This document shows, piece after piece, positions 19,694 to 31,690 of a stretch of DNA of 40,496 nt; position 1 is the stretch's first letter, and each line of letters opens with the position of its first letter. A program made the position numbers and the translations under genes. The notes beneath the pieces were generated by a model. It saw nothing but the letters and a program-made list of their open reading frames with translations, searched no databases and was not told where the DNA came from. Source of the DNA: Priapulus caudatus (lineage: Eukaryota > Priapulida > Priapulimorpha > Priapulimorphida > Priapulidae); assembly GCF_000485595.1 (NCBI RefSeq), contig NW_014577661.1:267765-308260 (forward strand), written 5' to 3'.

Positions 19694-22567
19694 CACTCAT
19701 AGATATACTAATATATGATATATATATAATATTTACAAGGGCCCCTCGCTACCCACTCTGCCAAATTTGCCAACATAGTCCAAGGTTTACGCGAACAATA
19801 TTAGTAATCTGGCGATTGGAGTCTCTATTTGGCCCCCTCGAAAAAAAGTGTGCTGTCGATACGTAATTTTTCCCACGCCCACATGGACATTAACAACGCC
19901 CAGTAAACATCGGACCCAGCAGTCATGCAACATCGCATCCTATTCGTTGATCGTCGCGAAACTAGCAAGTTTTCTTTAGTTGCCGTGGCCGGCACAACTC
20001 GCTGTGTTATATCCCAGATTAGGCAGCTTTGTTCCTCGATTCCCGGGAAAGTATTAGCTGTCGCATATCCTCATACCAGCGCCCGGTAGCCCACCCCTAC
20101 GAATAATACAGCAAATAACCACACCCACGCGACTGTCAAAGCAATCAGTGCCATCCCCCCCCCCCCCGTACTTCAGACCAATGCCGCCCAGACCAGCAAG
20201 CGACGAGACCACGATGCTGCACAGCCACAGACGTACGGCTAATGGTGGGTCGCCGGGCTGTATTTTTCTGTATTTTTTATTCTTTGGCGTGAAAATTAAT
20301 GCGTCGAGAATGCGTAGGCAGTCGCGCACTGCGAGTGCGGGTGAGAATGGGTCCAGATGCTGTGAGTCTCCCGGCGACAATGCGCAGCGTCGAAAACTTA
20401 GCCTTAGTCTCTAGACAGAATCCACAATTTGTGCCTACTGCACGATTTGAATTTAGAGTCAGTATCAATCAGGGAATTCCCTATTATCTACTCCTCGCAT
20501 TTGAATCCATCTGTGCGCTTTCTCCCCAACTGGGCATATTACCACCATTGTCTAATATTTCCTCAGAAGAAACCCGCGCCGGTTTTAGAAGAAGACCTGT
20601 CTCTCCACACAACCACTCACTTTATCAATTGCGCTGTAGGTGGCAACGCGCCACTTGCTTGGCAGAAAGTCAACATGATTTTCACTACGGCGGTGTGTTG
20701 TTTGCGCCTGCGTAGCGTTGCGTGATAGCGACTGCGGTGGAGTGCTGTGTTTAGGTGTGTGTTTGTGCTGTAGAGGTACTGTAAGAGAAGTAGCTGAAAA
20801 ACTCGATAAGCTTACCTAACTGGGGACATATAGTCAGCTTGATGAGTAGCCAATTTTTCTGGTTCTAATAGCATCCCGGAAGTTACAAAAGTAGTCAGCA
20901 GTATATATGATGCTGCCTGTCTGAATACTCCTTCTGCTAAACTATTGAGTATTGACTGAAATAGACTATACTGTTTGCTATAGTACTGGCTATGCGGTAG
21001 CTACGCTCGCCGTGCGGCTCGCGTGCGTGAACGTGGCGGTGTGTCATTCGGTGCGTCGATCGGGTACTGTAAAACAACGAGCCGCCAGCACGCGTTCGGG
21101 CTCATCTGGGTCTGTTGCACTTACATCGCTCTTATGAATCGCTACAATTCAAGTACACTGATGCGCCCGGACCTGCGCGGCTGTCTTCGTGAACCTGTGC
21201 AGTGACACACTTACGTCAGCGTGCGGGCAGCATATGCAGATTACGCATGCGTTGCGTACCAGCATTCATTTTAGACACGCTCACTTATCTCCCCCCATGC
21301 GATTTTGCGTTTATTTTAATTACAATGCATACTTTCGCCTTTCACTTCGAATTCTGTGTCATTCAGATTCACAGCTACTCTATTTTCTATCTATCTATAA
21401 AAGATTATCAAACATATGAGCATGGATCTCCAAGTTTTTCTGGTGTCTAATAGACGGCGGCGCGGGAGGTCCTTTCTCTTGCCCACTCTCCCTCCCACTG
21501 CGTCCCCCCTCCCTCCCCCTGCCTCCCACTATCACTCCTCTTGCCTCTCACTTCCATCCCTTCACCTCCCATCTCCCTCCCCCTGCCTTCGACCTCCCTC
21601 GCCCCTGGTGGCCTCCCACCTACCCTCCATCCCCTTGCCACACCACTCGCACGACCCTAATGCAATGTACCCGTTTCCCGCTCGCATACACTACCGCTAA
21701 TCACCGTTTTCCTGTCCTCCGGTCTCTATTTACTACTACTCTCCTCTCTCTTTATCTTACGACTTTCTTCTCTCTTCGTCTTATACTTCTATAAAAAAAA
21801 TATTAACACCCCAGCCGATGATGCCTTTTACTGCCCCCTCAATAAATGCTTTCTTCTATAGCCACCCTGAGTGAAACAGTCATCAGACATCATAATATTA
21901 TGAGGTGTCGTCTATGATGTGTATTCTATTGACGGGCTTATGTTCGCAGCAACTAGAGTACAATGGATCGCACGCGCCATGAGCCTAACATGATATTATA
22001 TGCGTTAGATTCATAGTAGTGAAAAGTAAATATTCATATTATTTATATGTCGGGTTAACTAGTTCTTATTGTTATTCGTCTTAACGAAAGCTTACATGAG
22101 AAATGAGAATGAAAAGTCTAATGTTAAACTAGCTTATAGTTGGCCGCGAGATGCGCTCGCTGTGCCAAGGCTGTACAATCAATAATCAAGATTGGCATCG
22201 TTCGCTTGAAATCCTACAGTATTACAGCTAGCAAATTCCAAAGTAAGAGTATTCAGGCAGGCGATAATTCTGCTCACGCTGGATCGTTAACAGGGTGCAT
22301 TGCAGGTCTGCAGCAAACAATTATGATTTCACGGAAGCGTGCCAGCCATGGGCTGCCCTCGTGTTTCTTGCCGTCATGCGAGCATCACTGATTCATCATT
22401 CGCCTTTACAGGCCCAGAGGGCAGTGGCTGCTAAAACAGACTGCTTTAGAAATCATAGTCATTTAAAGGAGCGTAAACCTGTGTCTTGCGTGCGAGCAAA
22501 GATTTGCCTTTGCAACTTAAACTGTGCAAGCTGTAGCCTCACATTGACCCACTATCGGTATCGGGCT

Positions 22568-23226
22568 CTACATAATAGCACAAAGGGGCAGTCTTTCAGT
22601 CCTTTGTTAACAGGTCAAACAACAATCAACTGTTTAACCCTCCTGCTTTGAGGGTCCAAGAATGGCTTATCGACTATATCTTTACTCTTCGCCATGGCAG
22701 TGCGAACTAGCATATTTCATGGTCCTTTTCAAATAAAGCCATTAAAAAATGCATAGGTCACCGCGTATGAAACAAAAAAGTTGGTTTCCAATCGCTCGTC
22801 AGACCATGTCCTCAGAAAATGTCTAAAATCTGCCTGTGTACCCGATTTGACCTGTTGACCTGTGACTCACATTTCTGGCCACGAAGTGATTCTTTTCCTA
22901 CTCCATTGATGCTAGTTATACGACCGACTATCACGAGCTAGGTCGAGCCGTTTCAGATTTCGTGCCCGCGAGGATTCTGCATTCCTCCCTGTATACCTTA
23001 AGTTAATGCGCACGTGGATGTTCCCCTTCTTTTACACCTCTTACCTTTGACCTCTTGCAGCCCCCAGCCTTCAACATCCCCAACTCGTTTTCGGATCTAC
23101 CCCTCACTCGCGATATCGTGACCGTATGTCGAGCCGTATAGATTTCGTGCCAACTGTTGACGGGCACGGCGACGCCACGGACGCACGCTCATGCGATCTA
23201 CAGAGCTGCCATCTAGACTATGTGCA
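22568..23226 (+). repeat. Dispersed repeat, copy 2
   Basis: Second copy of the block at 4411-5030, same orientation and same landmark order. It differs by many scattered single-base insertions (for example extra bases around TTAACAGGTCAAAC and CTGTGTACCCGATTTGACC). This suggests either an older copy or poorly corrected sequence. No coding frame. Confidence 0.8.
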
Positions 23227-24360
23227 TAATATTCTGAATGAATTCTCTAATTATATAAACCACTACAGAAGAGGTGCACCGATACTAGAGCATAACGCTA
23301 CTCTGTTGGGTTATATCTGTCTTCGATATAATTCCTTGGGCTTTGAAGATTAATGTTTATGACTATGGCTATGAGGTTATGAGGTTAATTATATTATTCA
23401 TTTATTCTGGCCCAGCCCGTTTTTGAGTGTGTTACTGTGCGTTAGTGTGTATAGTTGCAGCAATCAAACGTAGGCCCTCTAGCTCTCAGTACCGTATAGC
23501 CGTCATTACATTAACCTGCCCGCTGCGGCTATAGGACCGACCCATGGGGCATGCAATGGACAACGTATCTCAGCCAGTCAGCCGGGCAGCTATGTATTTC
23601 CGCATGTAGAGGGTGGGTCGGTCGTTGTGTTGGTTGTGGACAAAACATTGTTTTGTCAAGTAACAAATTGAAAACATAGTAATTTGTTCATCTTTCACTG
23701 ACAAAATCTAGATATGGGTACATTCCTCGTCTGATCGCCTTAATTGAATTACTTGTACAACTGTTTTTTTGTCTCCACAACAACACAAACGCCCCGCCAC
23801 CCCTCTACATGCTCGAAATACATAGTTCCCCGCTAGCTGGCAGGCTGCCGCATGTGCAGCGCCGCAGAATATGGCGTCTTGAAGTTCGCCCAAATTCGCA
23901 ATGCTTGTTCAGCAAGAGAATACGCAAGTATACCATCTGCAACCGATAGTTCAGCAGGCTTCAATTTTTGAGTGTAGCCAGGCTATAACTTAAGACATAT
24001 TTCACTTCGGCCATAAAGACGGCATTATATTCCTACACAGAACGACGTTTTATAGTCGCGGCTTTAATCAGGGAGATAACGTTCGGTACATTGCGATCCC
24101 CAGTGGAGGTCGATCTGATAAAAAAGGCTTTCCCCTTAGCGGCAGTTAATGTAAGCGGCTATAGTACTAGAGCTAACGTAGCTCTAGCCTGTAAATAAAT
24201 AAGATTTTATTCTAGACATTCTGTCTCTAGACATTAGATATAGACTCTGGTTCAAGGATAGAGAAGATTTCCAGGACGGTGATACACTGCCAGGATATGC
24301 TGGATAGGATGACTAGACTCTAGATATTAATACTACTACTAGTATAGATACAATAATGTA

Positions 24361-24481
24361 CCACCCAACACAGGGCAGGATAGGAACCAATCCTGTGTTT
24401 GGGTAGCTCTAGTACTGAGTATAGCCCGCGTACAGTTGCCGCACGCGGGCGAGCTAGTGTTTGGGTTACATTATTGTAGGC
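24361..24481. mobile_element. Nested palindromic element with CAATAATGTA ends
   Basis: ACAATAATGTACCACCCAAC on the left pairs with GTTTGGGTTACATTATTGTA on the right. Between them lies a smaller inverted pair around CAATCCTGTGTTTGGGTAGC and a copy of the TATAGCCCGCG motif. The structure suggests one fold-back element inserted into another. No coding capacity. Confidence 0.55.
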
Positions 24482-24489
24482 CTATCTAT

Positions 24490-24626
24490 AGCTCTAGTAC
24501 TATAGCCCGCGTTCGATAAACTGCCGCAGGCCCTAAACCCTAACCGCGTTCGATAAACTGCCGCAGACCCTAAACCTGCGGCAGTTTATCGAACGCGGGA
24601 TAGTATAGTACTACTACTAGAGCTAG
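24490..24626. mobile_element. Palindromic element, CTCTAGTACTATAGCCCGCG family
   Basis: The left arm begins AGCTCTAGTACTATAGCCCG and continues CGTTCGATAAACTGCCGCAGG. The right arm is its near reverse complement, ending TACTACTAGAGCT. Between the arms is an extra direct copy of CGCGTTCGATAAACTGCCGC. Related ends occur at 24411, 27484-27563 and 33178. Confidence 0.65.
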
Positions 24627-24650
24627 CCTATCTACTACTACTACTAGTAC

Positions 24651-24695
24651 CAGGAGTAAGATAATATAGGATTATCCTATATTATCTTACTCCTG
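24651..24695. mobile_element. 45-bp perfect palindrome, CAGGAGT family, 7-bp target duplication
   Basis: The element reads CAGGAGTAAGATAATATAGG from either end, with one unpaired central base. It is flanked by CTAGTAC at 24644-24650 and again at 24696-24702. The 7-bp flanking duplication marks it as a transposed unit and not a chance hairpin, although the surrounding CTA repeats weaken this single case. Confidence 0.75.
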
Positions 24696-24811
24696 CTAGT
24701 ACTACTACTACTAGTACTACTACTAGTACTAGTACTAGTACTACTACTACTACTAGTACTAACTAGTACTACTAGTACTACTAGTAGTAGTACTAGTAGT
24801 AGTACTAGTAG

Positions 24812-24918
24812 CAGGAGTAAGATAATATAGATCTTATTATCTTACTCCTGATCTATTTTATGATCTATCTATCTCCTGATCTATCTATTTAACCTAGATC
24901 TATATTATCTTACTCCTG
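24812..24918. mobile_element. 107-bp CAGGAGT-family element
   Basis: The ends are CAGGAGTAAGATAATATAGA and its reverse complement. The flanking duplication is CTAGTAG (24805-24811 and 24919-24925). Inside are further TTACTCCTG and ATCTATCT motifs, so it may be a tandem or nested derivative of the 45-bp form. Confidence 0.7.
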
Positions 24919-25323
24919 CTAGTAGTAGTAGTAGTTACATGCTGAGTTGCTACACTACTGAATTGCTGTGTATATCGGTAATGTTACCATTTAGGATCTT
25001 AAAACCCCGTTCTTCGCATATAACTTAGTACGATTATAATTGATAATATCAAATAAAGACGACAGCATAACAGAGATAGTGACACGATAGTGAAAAGCTG
25101 TCGTGGATTAGATGAGTGTTATCGTACCGAATAATATAGTACTTCGTGTTGTGAAGCGACGAACGAGCCAGTCTATACCCGGGTATTTGTATGCCCAGGC
25201 ATCGCGATACCAGCGCCATCTCTATGGGAATGACGTAGTAAATATTATTTATCCCACAATTCACCGCGCATTAGCGAGAAGAAACGTCGGAAAGACAACA
25301 TTTGAGTTTCAGTTGTACACGAA

Positions 25324-28300
25324 ATGCCTAGAAGAACTAGATCAAGAAGCAGGTCCCCGCATAGACGAGGTAAGCCTTATATATTCCGAGCTAGTCTATA
25401 ATACATGACCCATTGTGTATTGTATTGTAGACATGAAGTATTGTGGGACATGTTTTCTAGACTACCGATTTAGTCGGTGACTAGTCACTAGGTTAGCCCG
25501 ACCAGGCTGTGCGACGGATTGTCTATACGGATTGTGCGACGGATTGTCTATAGGTATTGTAACCCTAGCAATACCGTTTCTTGGAGCCATGACTAGGGGA
25601 GGGCCATAAGTATAGTATTAGCATAGATTATAGATATATACAACACATGTGTTGTATATATCTATGGTATACTATTAGTAACCCAAACACAGGATAGGGT
25701 GTTCAAATAGTGTATAATATTTAGGATAGCCGATAGGGATATCCGATAGGGATATCCGATAGGGTATAAATGTTCACTTGTTCGAATTATAACTCTGTCC
25801 TTTGTCCTTACCTACTCCCGCCAGAGATATCTCGTGAAATCCACTGGCAGCAAGAACAAGTCCGCACCTGCAGCTACAGCATACACGCGGCCATTGACTA
25901 TATATAACCACACTGGTGCCTAACTCGCGCCTCAGTTTCCACAACTCACCGATTTCAATCAGTTACAACTCGGTGTTCCTGCAGGTGACGCACTTTAACT
26001 ATCGTTGAATCGCGAAAGACTGCCTGAACAATTCTACACCGGCAATTTTCACAATCGGCCGCCAGAATGCGCTACAATACAAAAATTCCTCAAATATCCA
26101 TGCGAAAAGATCATTGAATGTACCAGGCAAAAAGGCGGCATGCCCAACCGCTGGCGGCCTGCGCTGATTGGCCATGACTCACCCGCGATGTCAACAAACG
26201 TAGTTGCGCAGCCTGTCTGCACGTTCAACTTGCTGCAGCCAATCAGCGCAGCTGCCAGCGGTTGGGCATGCCGCCTTTTTGCCTGGTAGCATTCGAAGGA
26301 TCTTTTCGCATGGATATTTGAGGAATTTCTGTGATTTAAGCGCATTCTGGTGGGCCGATTGTCAAAAATGGCGGGTGTAGCTTGTTCAGCAGTCTGCCGC
26401 GATTCGATCGATTGATAACGATAGTTGGAAAGTGGCGTCACCTGCAGGAACACCGGAGTTGTAACTGATTGAAAACAGTGAGTTGTGGAAACTGCGGCGG
26501 CGAGTTAGGCACCATGTTGTTATAATACTTAAGTTATATATAGTCAATGGCCGCGTGTGTGCTGTAGCTGCAGGTGCGGACTTGTTCTTGCTGCCAGTGG
26601 TGAAATCCTGCAGGAAATGTTCTCTCCGTGAAAATGTAAATTGCAAAGAGGATGTAAAGAGGACGAAATGTCTGTTTATACACGAGTAATGGCGGCGCAT
26701 TTCATGCCGGGATGAGCTGCTGCCTGCCTCCGACCCTTCGTTTCGAGGCCTGCCAAGCCAAGCATAATGCGCGCAGGCATGACGTCACACACACACGACT
26801 ACAGTGATCGATCGAAAGTAGCGCCGTTAGGGATTTTCGGATGATACGTCCTCTTTACATGCGCTTTACATTTTCACGGAGAGAACATTTCCTGCAGGAT
26901 TTCACGAGATATCTGTGGCGGGAGTAGGTAAGGACAAAGGACAGAGTTATAATTCGAACAAGTGAACATTTTAGCTACACATATGATAGATACCAAGATG
27001 GAAGCTGTTGGATGTGTATTCGTGCTGTGAAGGTGTGAAATGAAGCGAGCGTCGAGCGAATTTTGCGATTACGCTTTCCTACCTGCTCTCTTATTCATGT
27101 TGTTTGTGCACAGGGCGGGCGTGCGGTGTACTTGTGTGTTGCAGATGAGCATTTGACCGACATTTACGGGTAATTATCGGCAATAATAGGCGACATAGAG
27201 TAGAGAAACATTAAGACTTTGGTAGTAAATACATTTCGTGTTTATTTACCTTTTTTTATTATTATTGAGACGTTCCAAGTGCCTGTGGGAATGATGTGCC
27301 ACTGCCAACATTGTGGCAGCAAAACGAGTGAAGTTGTTTGAGCATATAAGTTAACAAACAATTGTGCCATGAAAATTTTAATGTGTCACTATTTTTAGGG
27401 CCTTGAGCGATTTCTTCAAAGAAGCATCACGATTTTATCTGGAATTTATTTTTACCACATCACTTGGTTAATCTCTTTTCTAGCTCTAGAACTATAGCCC
27501 TCCGCTCCGCCGCAGGCTGGGGGCCGCAGGCCTGCGGCGGAGCGGAGGGCTATAGTTCTAGAGTTCTCTCTTTCCTAAATTCTGAGCACAATAAAGTGCT
27601 ACAGTTACCATATTTATTCTCAAAGCTCCACCTGGAACACTACCAGCAGTTATATATATATGTGTGTGCGTGTGTGTGCGTGCGTGAGTGCATGTATTTT
27701 GTCACTTATTTGTTTTGTATTTTGCAGAGAGATCTGATAGATCTGAGCGAAAACGGTCACGATCAAGAGACCGTGAAAGAAGGCCGAGAGGTAAATCCAC
27801 TGTTAAACTAACAATAACAATGAACTTACTAGAGCTGTTTTGTTTTAAATACACAGCCTAACCTGTGTTAGCACTCACCTCTATAAAATGAATGCCTGTT
27901 GGTCTTTCTGTCTTTAAAGAATGTTTTGGAAATTTCCCTTCGGTTCCAGTTATACAATGAAACTGTCTCTATAATATGGACACCTGTGTAGTGGACACTT
28001 GGTTTTTCTCTTTTTCTTCTAGTTTTAATAAAAACAACGATTTTTAATATCCTCAGGTGTAGGAAATTATTTATAAATAAACAAAACCATTCTTTCATCC
28101 CTTTCCTAATTTTATATTATTATTAATTATTTTCAGAGAGAAGGAAATCTCGATCTCCTATTTCGTCTAAGCGTCGATCATCCAAAGATAGGTAATATCA
28201 GGAGTAGATAATAGGGAAGGAGTGTGACTTCAATAAACAAAGGAAATTCATCATTTACTAGCCTTAGAATACCTACGATTTACTACGCGTAACTCAACCC

Positions 28301-30364
28301 TCAAAGCGGACACAGTACATTCGCCTAGCATCGTGCGAAATCGTTTCCTCGTGTACACCCGCAATCCGGAGATACAGACTAAAACATACGACACGATTAT
28401 CCATTCTGTTGCCAGCAAACCAAATGTAATGTCCGCTGAACTTGAAACAAAAGGCAGCTACTAACGCAGTGAAAAAATTAATTTTTTTCTGAAATTTTGG
28501 GGGGGTTTGCAAAAAGAGCCCCGTNNNNNNNNNNGCCCTGGAAAAAGGGGGCTACTTTTTCATTCCGGGGCTCTTTTTGCAAACCCCCCCAAAATTTCAG
28601 AAAAAAATTAATTTTTTCACTGCGTTAGTAGCTGCCTTTTGTTTCAAGTTCAGCGGACATTACATTTGGTTTGCTGGCAACAGAATGGATAATCGTGTCG
28701 TATGTTTTAGTCTGTATCTCCGGATTGCGGGTGTATACGAGGAAACGATTTCGCACGATGCTAGGCGAATGTACTGTGTACGATTTGAGTTGGTTGAGTT
28801 ACGCGTAGTAAATCGTAGGTATTCTAAGGCTAGTAAATGACGAATTTCCCTTGTTTATTGAAGTCACACTCCTTCCCTATTATCTACTCCTGGTAATATA
28901 AATCACGCAGCTTATTATGAGCTACAGTGGTCCTTGCTTTATCAGTCCTCAGGTAAAAGGGTGTGTTGATTAAAATGACTTGTGTCTTTGAAAAACAATC
29001 ATTATACACATTGTAATCCGATAAAGAGGATAGGACCTTGGTTAAACAAAACAATTGCTGCATAACAAATTTTCTTCTTTTTGTAAACATTATAAAACAA
29101 TCCTAAACTGACAATACAGCTTTTCAGCAGATTTTTAACATAGAGTTCACAAGATGCTATTATTTTTTATTATTATTATAAATTATTGAGGGTAATTAAC
29201 TAAAAGTGGGTTTCACAGCTGAATCCTAAGAAACCTTTGACGTACATATACATTTATATTGTAAATGTTTTACAGGTCTCCCATACCATCAAAGAATGGC
29301 CCCTCAGTATCTCCTACTCCTAACCGAGGATGGTTCAAGGAATCAGCTAACACAAGCTCAGAGTTAGTATATAAATTGCTAAATTCAGATTCTACCCACA
29401 CATTAAATTGGTCATGAGGGTGTTTTATAAAGCCCCCATCATATACGGAAGTGATATTTTACATTGTGTTTTTTTTAAGTCTTCATTTTCTTTCAAAAGT
29501 TCCAACATGTGTGAAGCTAATTTCAAATATTTACATAATTAGTAACCAGTGCAAATGTATTATGAATTGTTTTACATGTGAGGTTAATCACTTGTATATT
29601 TCACCTCAATCAAAACACTGTTCCTGTAATATACCAGGTCTACTGATGCACCAGAAGTGATAGTACTGGATGAAACACCTGTTGAAATCACTGCAACAGA
29701 TTTAGGTGGAAAGACTGAAGATGAAATTGCCATGATGAAGGTTATGGGATTTGGAACGTTTGACACTACTAAGGTAATATATTATGTAGTGTTATATTAG
29801 GCAGCATCTTCAATCAAATACAACTATTGAATGCAGGTATATATCTATATAATTGTGACCTATGTACTATTTCGTTCAGGGAAAGAAGATGAATGGAAAT
29901 GATATATATGCATCAAACCTTATACAGAAAAGAAAATATAGGTAAGTCGTCAAGTAGCAGTGTTGTTTAAATTCTATAAGTTAGTTATGAACTATTTTAG
30001 AACACGTGTAATTTTCTGTATTAGAGAATATTGTTTTTCTTATAATGACCTACTATCATTTCAGGTTACTAGAGAAATACATAAAACTAAATATAATTGA
30101 CTGTTTTGAAAACCATGGATTATTTTTAATAATCTAGAGAGAGAATGACTTGGTTCTATTTAAATATTTCAATTCATTGTGTGAGGAGAGAAAATAGCAA
30201 TTTTCAGCTTTAAAGCAAGAAACTGTTGAAGGTACATACAGCGCATGCTAATGTATCATCTTCGAGAAATTTCTAGTATAACAGATTATAATTGCACCTT
30301 GTGTTACAGGCAATACATGAACAGAAAAGGAGGTTTTAACAGACCTTTGGATTTCGTGACCTAA
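25324..30364 (+). CDS. SNRNP27: U4/U6.U5 tri-snRNP 27 kDa protein, 7 exons
   Basis: Exons: 25324-25369, 27728-27790, 28137-28191, 29276-29362, 29638-29773, 29880-29941, 30310-30364. All introns are GT-AG and phases agree; 504 nt, 167 aa (human about 155). Residues 1-60 form an Arg-Ser-rich domain starting [15 protein letters not shown], followed by a Ser/Pro linker. The conserved C-terminal domain covers about 104-167, with [41 protein letters not shown] and NRPLDFVT at the end, the hallmark of this family. Known family role: a component of the spliceosomal tri-snRNP in the nucleus, linked to 5' splice-site choice. The start was chosen because this short exon supplies the missing phase-1 RS beginning. 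A plausible ATTAAA poly(A) signal lies near 30550. Intron 1 (2.36 kb) is filled by fold-back transposons, and intron 3 begins seven bases before a palindromic insertion. Confidence 0.95.
25494..25588 (+). repeat. CCCGACCAGGCTG dispersed element, copy 1
   Basis: It starts TAGCCCGACCAGGCTGTGCG, includes GGATTGTCTATA twice, and ends AACCCTAGCAATACCGTTTC then TTGGAGC. It recurs at 35545-35648 and inverted at 37296-37370. It has no coding content and lies in SNRNP27 intron 1. Confidence 0.65.
25727..25768. repeat. 13-bp tandem repeat
   Basis: Three copies of CCGATAGGGATAT directly precede the left end of the fold-back element in SNRNP27 intron 1. Confidence 0.8.
25768..26971. mobile_element. Fold-back element (outer) in SNRNP27 intron 1
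   Basis: The left end AAATGTTCACTTGTTCGAAT is the exact reverse complement of the right end at 26952-26971. Pairing extends through the TAACTCTGTCCTTTGTCCTT and GGAGTAGGTAAGGAC parts. It continues, after removing the 758-bp insertion at 25842-26599, through CTGCAGGAAATGTTCTCTCC on the left and its complement near 26880. The total is about 440 bp without the insertion. No convincing target duplication is seen at the ends. Confidence 0.7.
25842..26599. mobile_element. 758-bp fold-back element with 8-bp target duplication, nested in the outer one
   Basis: The terminal inverted repeats CACTGGCAGCAAGAACAAGT (left) and the complement ending CTTGCTGCCAGTG (right) extend, imperfectly, for most of each half. 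The centre at 26128-26288 is also inverted (CCAGGCAAAAAGGCGGCATG and complement). The duplication GTGAAATC is at 25834-25841 and 26600-26607. The 8-bp duplication suggests a hAT-like mechanism; there is no transposase frame. It is inserted inside the left arm of the outer fold-back element. Confidence 0.8.
27484..27563. mobile_element. 80-bp palindrome, CTCTAGAACTATAGCCC ends
   Basis: Arms of 34 bp pair perfectly: CTCTAGAACTATAGCCCTCC on the left continues CGCTCCGCCGCAGGC, with its complement ending at 27563, around a short GC-rich loop. The ends match the family at 24490-24626 and 33178. It lies in SNRNP27 intron 1. Confidence 0.7.
28199..28892. mobile_element. 694-bp CAGGAGT-family palindromic element with assembly gap
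   Basis: Two arms of about 325 bp are inverted copies with a few indels. The ends read CAGGAGTAGATAATAGGGAA and its complement. The 7-bp duplication GTAATAT is at 28192-28198 and 28893-28899. The centre contains ten N (28525-28534), an unresolved loop. Each arm has the same open frame pointing outward from the centre, as expected for mirrored sequence; I do not call it a protein. The left duplication copy is the 5' splice site of SNRNP27 exon 3, so the insertion landed seven bases past the exon and left the donor intact. Confidence 0.85.
28525..28534. other. Assembly gap (10 N)
   Basis: Ten undetermined bases at the centre of the palindromic element. Long hairpins commonly block sequencing or assembly at the loop. 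Confidence 0.99.
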
Positions 30365-31690
30365 CTCATCAAGCAAGCTGGCCCCGATTCTTCTCTGGCT
30401 TCACATGTTGTCATTTAAACCTAATGTTTACATCAGCTTATAGGTTTTGACAGAATGTACACAAGTAATGTGATATTCTTTTTACACAGTTTGTTTTAGA
30501 CTGTGGTTCATATCAACAGCTTTCTGATAAGCACACTCTATAAATATCATTAAATTAAACGATAATATTTGTATTCTCTGTGGTGATCCTCTGAATAGTT
30601 ACTTAGAAGTAAATGCTCGCAAACATTACTGAACAGAAGAACTACAGAAAAGTTATAGTTTCAGGTAATATAAGATCTCAATAACTTACGTTGAAATAAA
30701 CGTTCTTGTCATAATTGAGGTTGCATGGTTATAACCTGCTGAAAACATATTTGAGCTTGTGGAATGGCCTTTTCTTTCAAACTCAACTATAGATCTTGCA
30801 CCAGTTTAAGCTACGTTCCCCACGTTTGGAATATACTACCAGTTAGAAAATACACCCTCGAGTGTGGTCAAGGGTGATCAATGGTAAATGGACAGCTTTG
30901 ACTTATTGTTGAGAACATTGGCTGATGTAATGGGAATTTTTACTTGCCATTCAGTGAAAGGAGCAATATAAAATAACTGCAAGGAAGCAGTGTGTGAAAT
31001 GTTTGCATACTGAATGAAAAGGGGTTTGATCCTGCTGTGTGTGGTTTATCAGACCCCTCGCCCTAAAAGTATATATTGTTATCTGGCAAAACATTGTGTA
31101 TACTGTAGTTTGTATTAGTAGCAGTAGTAGTCATAGCTGTAGAAGATTATCATGACTGTGCTTGCAATCATAAATGGCTTACTGTTGAAAATATAATACC
31201 TTACACGTTGTGTAAAATATACTTTGATTCTTTACATTGTCTCTAATACTCTTAGATTATAAATTGAGATTAAAACAGGATTTTTCCCAGTTTTTGCATG
31301 GTACATGTACTAGAGTATTTGTAAAATTTGACAGGAGAAAAATGGATGGAGATTAGAAACTGGTTTATTGCGCTAGGAAATCAAAATGGTTAAGTAAAAG
31401 ATTTAATAAGCTTTCATCAATAAGAAAAGTAGGTACGATTTTGGCTGTGACAATTATTTACAGCTTTAATATCATACCCTATAATGACTACACAGCATAA
31501 ACGATAAATGGATATCAGTTTAATATAATAATATAGTTCTTATAGTCTACATAAAAAAAACTCTAGGCAATTAAACTTTCAAGTTACGTACAAATAGTAT
31601 TGACAGCACTCAATTTACCACACTTGTTGGTTTTGACACGAGTTAAGATAGAAACGTCTGCCTTCCTGAGCTTGTCGTTCCTCGAGATTT
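30365..31690. other. Intergenic stretch between convergent SNRNP27 and CENP-T
   Basis: It holds the two 3' untranslated regions, which converge. Nothing else is recognised; the sequence is AT-rich without long frames. Confidence 0.5.

Larger units (their letters stand above)
18901..24360. other. Gene-poor region upstream of HEXD
   Basis: Apart from the repeats listed separately I find no exon with family support. A GC-richer part at about 20000-21200 may hold promoter or non-coding first-exon sequence for HEXD. A poly-C run is at 20157-20167. A CCTCCC-rich pyrimidine tract is at 21460-21660. The 19-nt TTCCCTATTATCTACTCCT at 20478-20496 equals the end of the palindromic element at 28199-28892, so it is a probable solo fragment of that family. 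Confidence 0.4.
24627..24945. repeat. CTA/TAG microsatellite tract hosting palindromic insertions
   Basis: Runs of CTACTACTAG and its complement make up the background. Two CAGGAGT-type palindromes (24651-24695 and 24812-24918) are inserted in it, with target duplications drawn from the repeat itself. Confidence 0.8.

Noticed and set aside
20054-20380. Minus-strand frame with a hydrophobic segment (RLWLCSIVVSSLAGLGGIGL)
   Set aside because: Could suggest a membrane protein exon, but it runs through a poly-C tract and has no recognisable family block or neighbouring exons.
24527-24580. CCCTAAACCCTAACC as interstitial telomere sequence
   Set aside because: Only about two hexamers, inside a palindromic element; the similar GGGTTAGGG at 33414 is equally short.
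26005-26700. Overlapping frames of 68-134 residues on both strands
   Set aside because: All lie in the 758-bp fold-back element and mirror each other; no transposase motif.
28294-28840. Two nearly identical 70-87 residue proteins in opposite orientation
   Set aside because: They are the two arms of one palindromic element; no family motif or splice context supports a protein.
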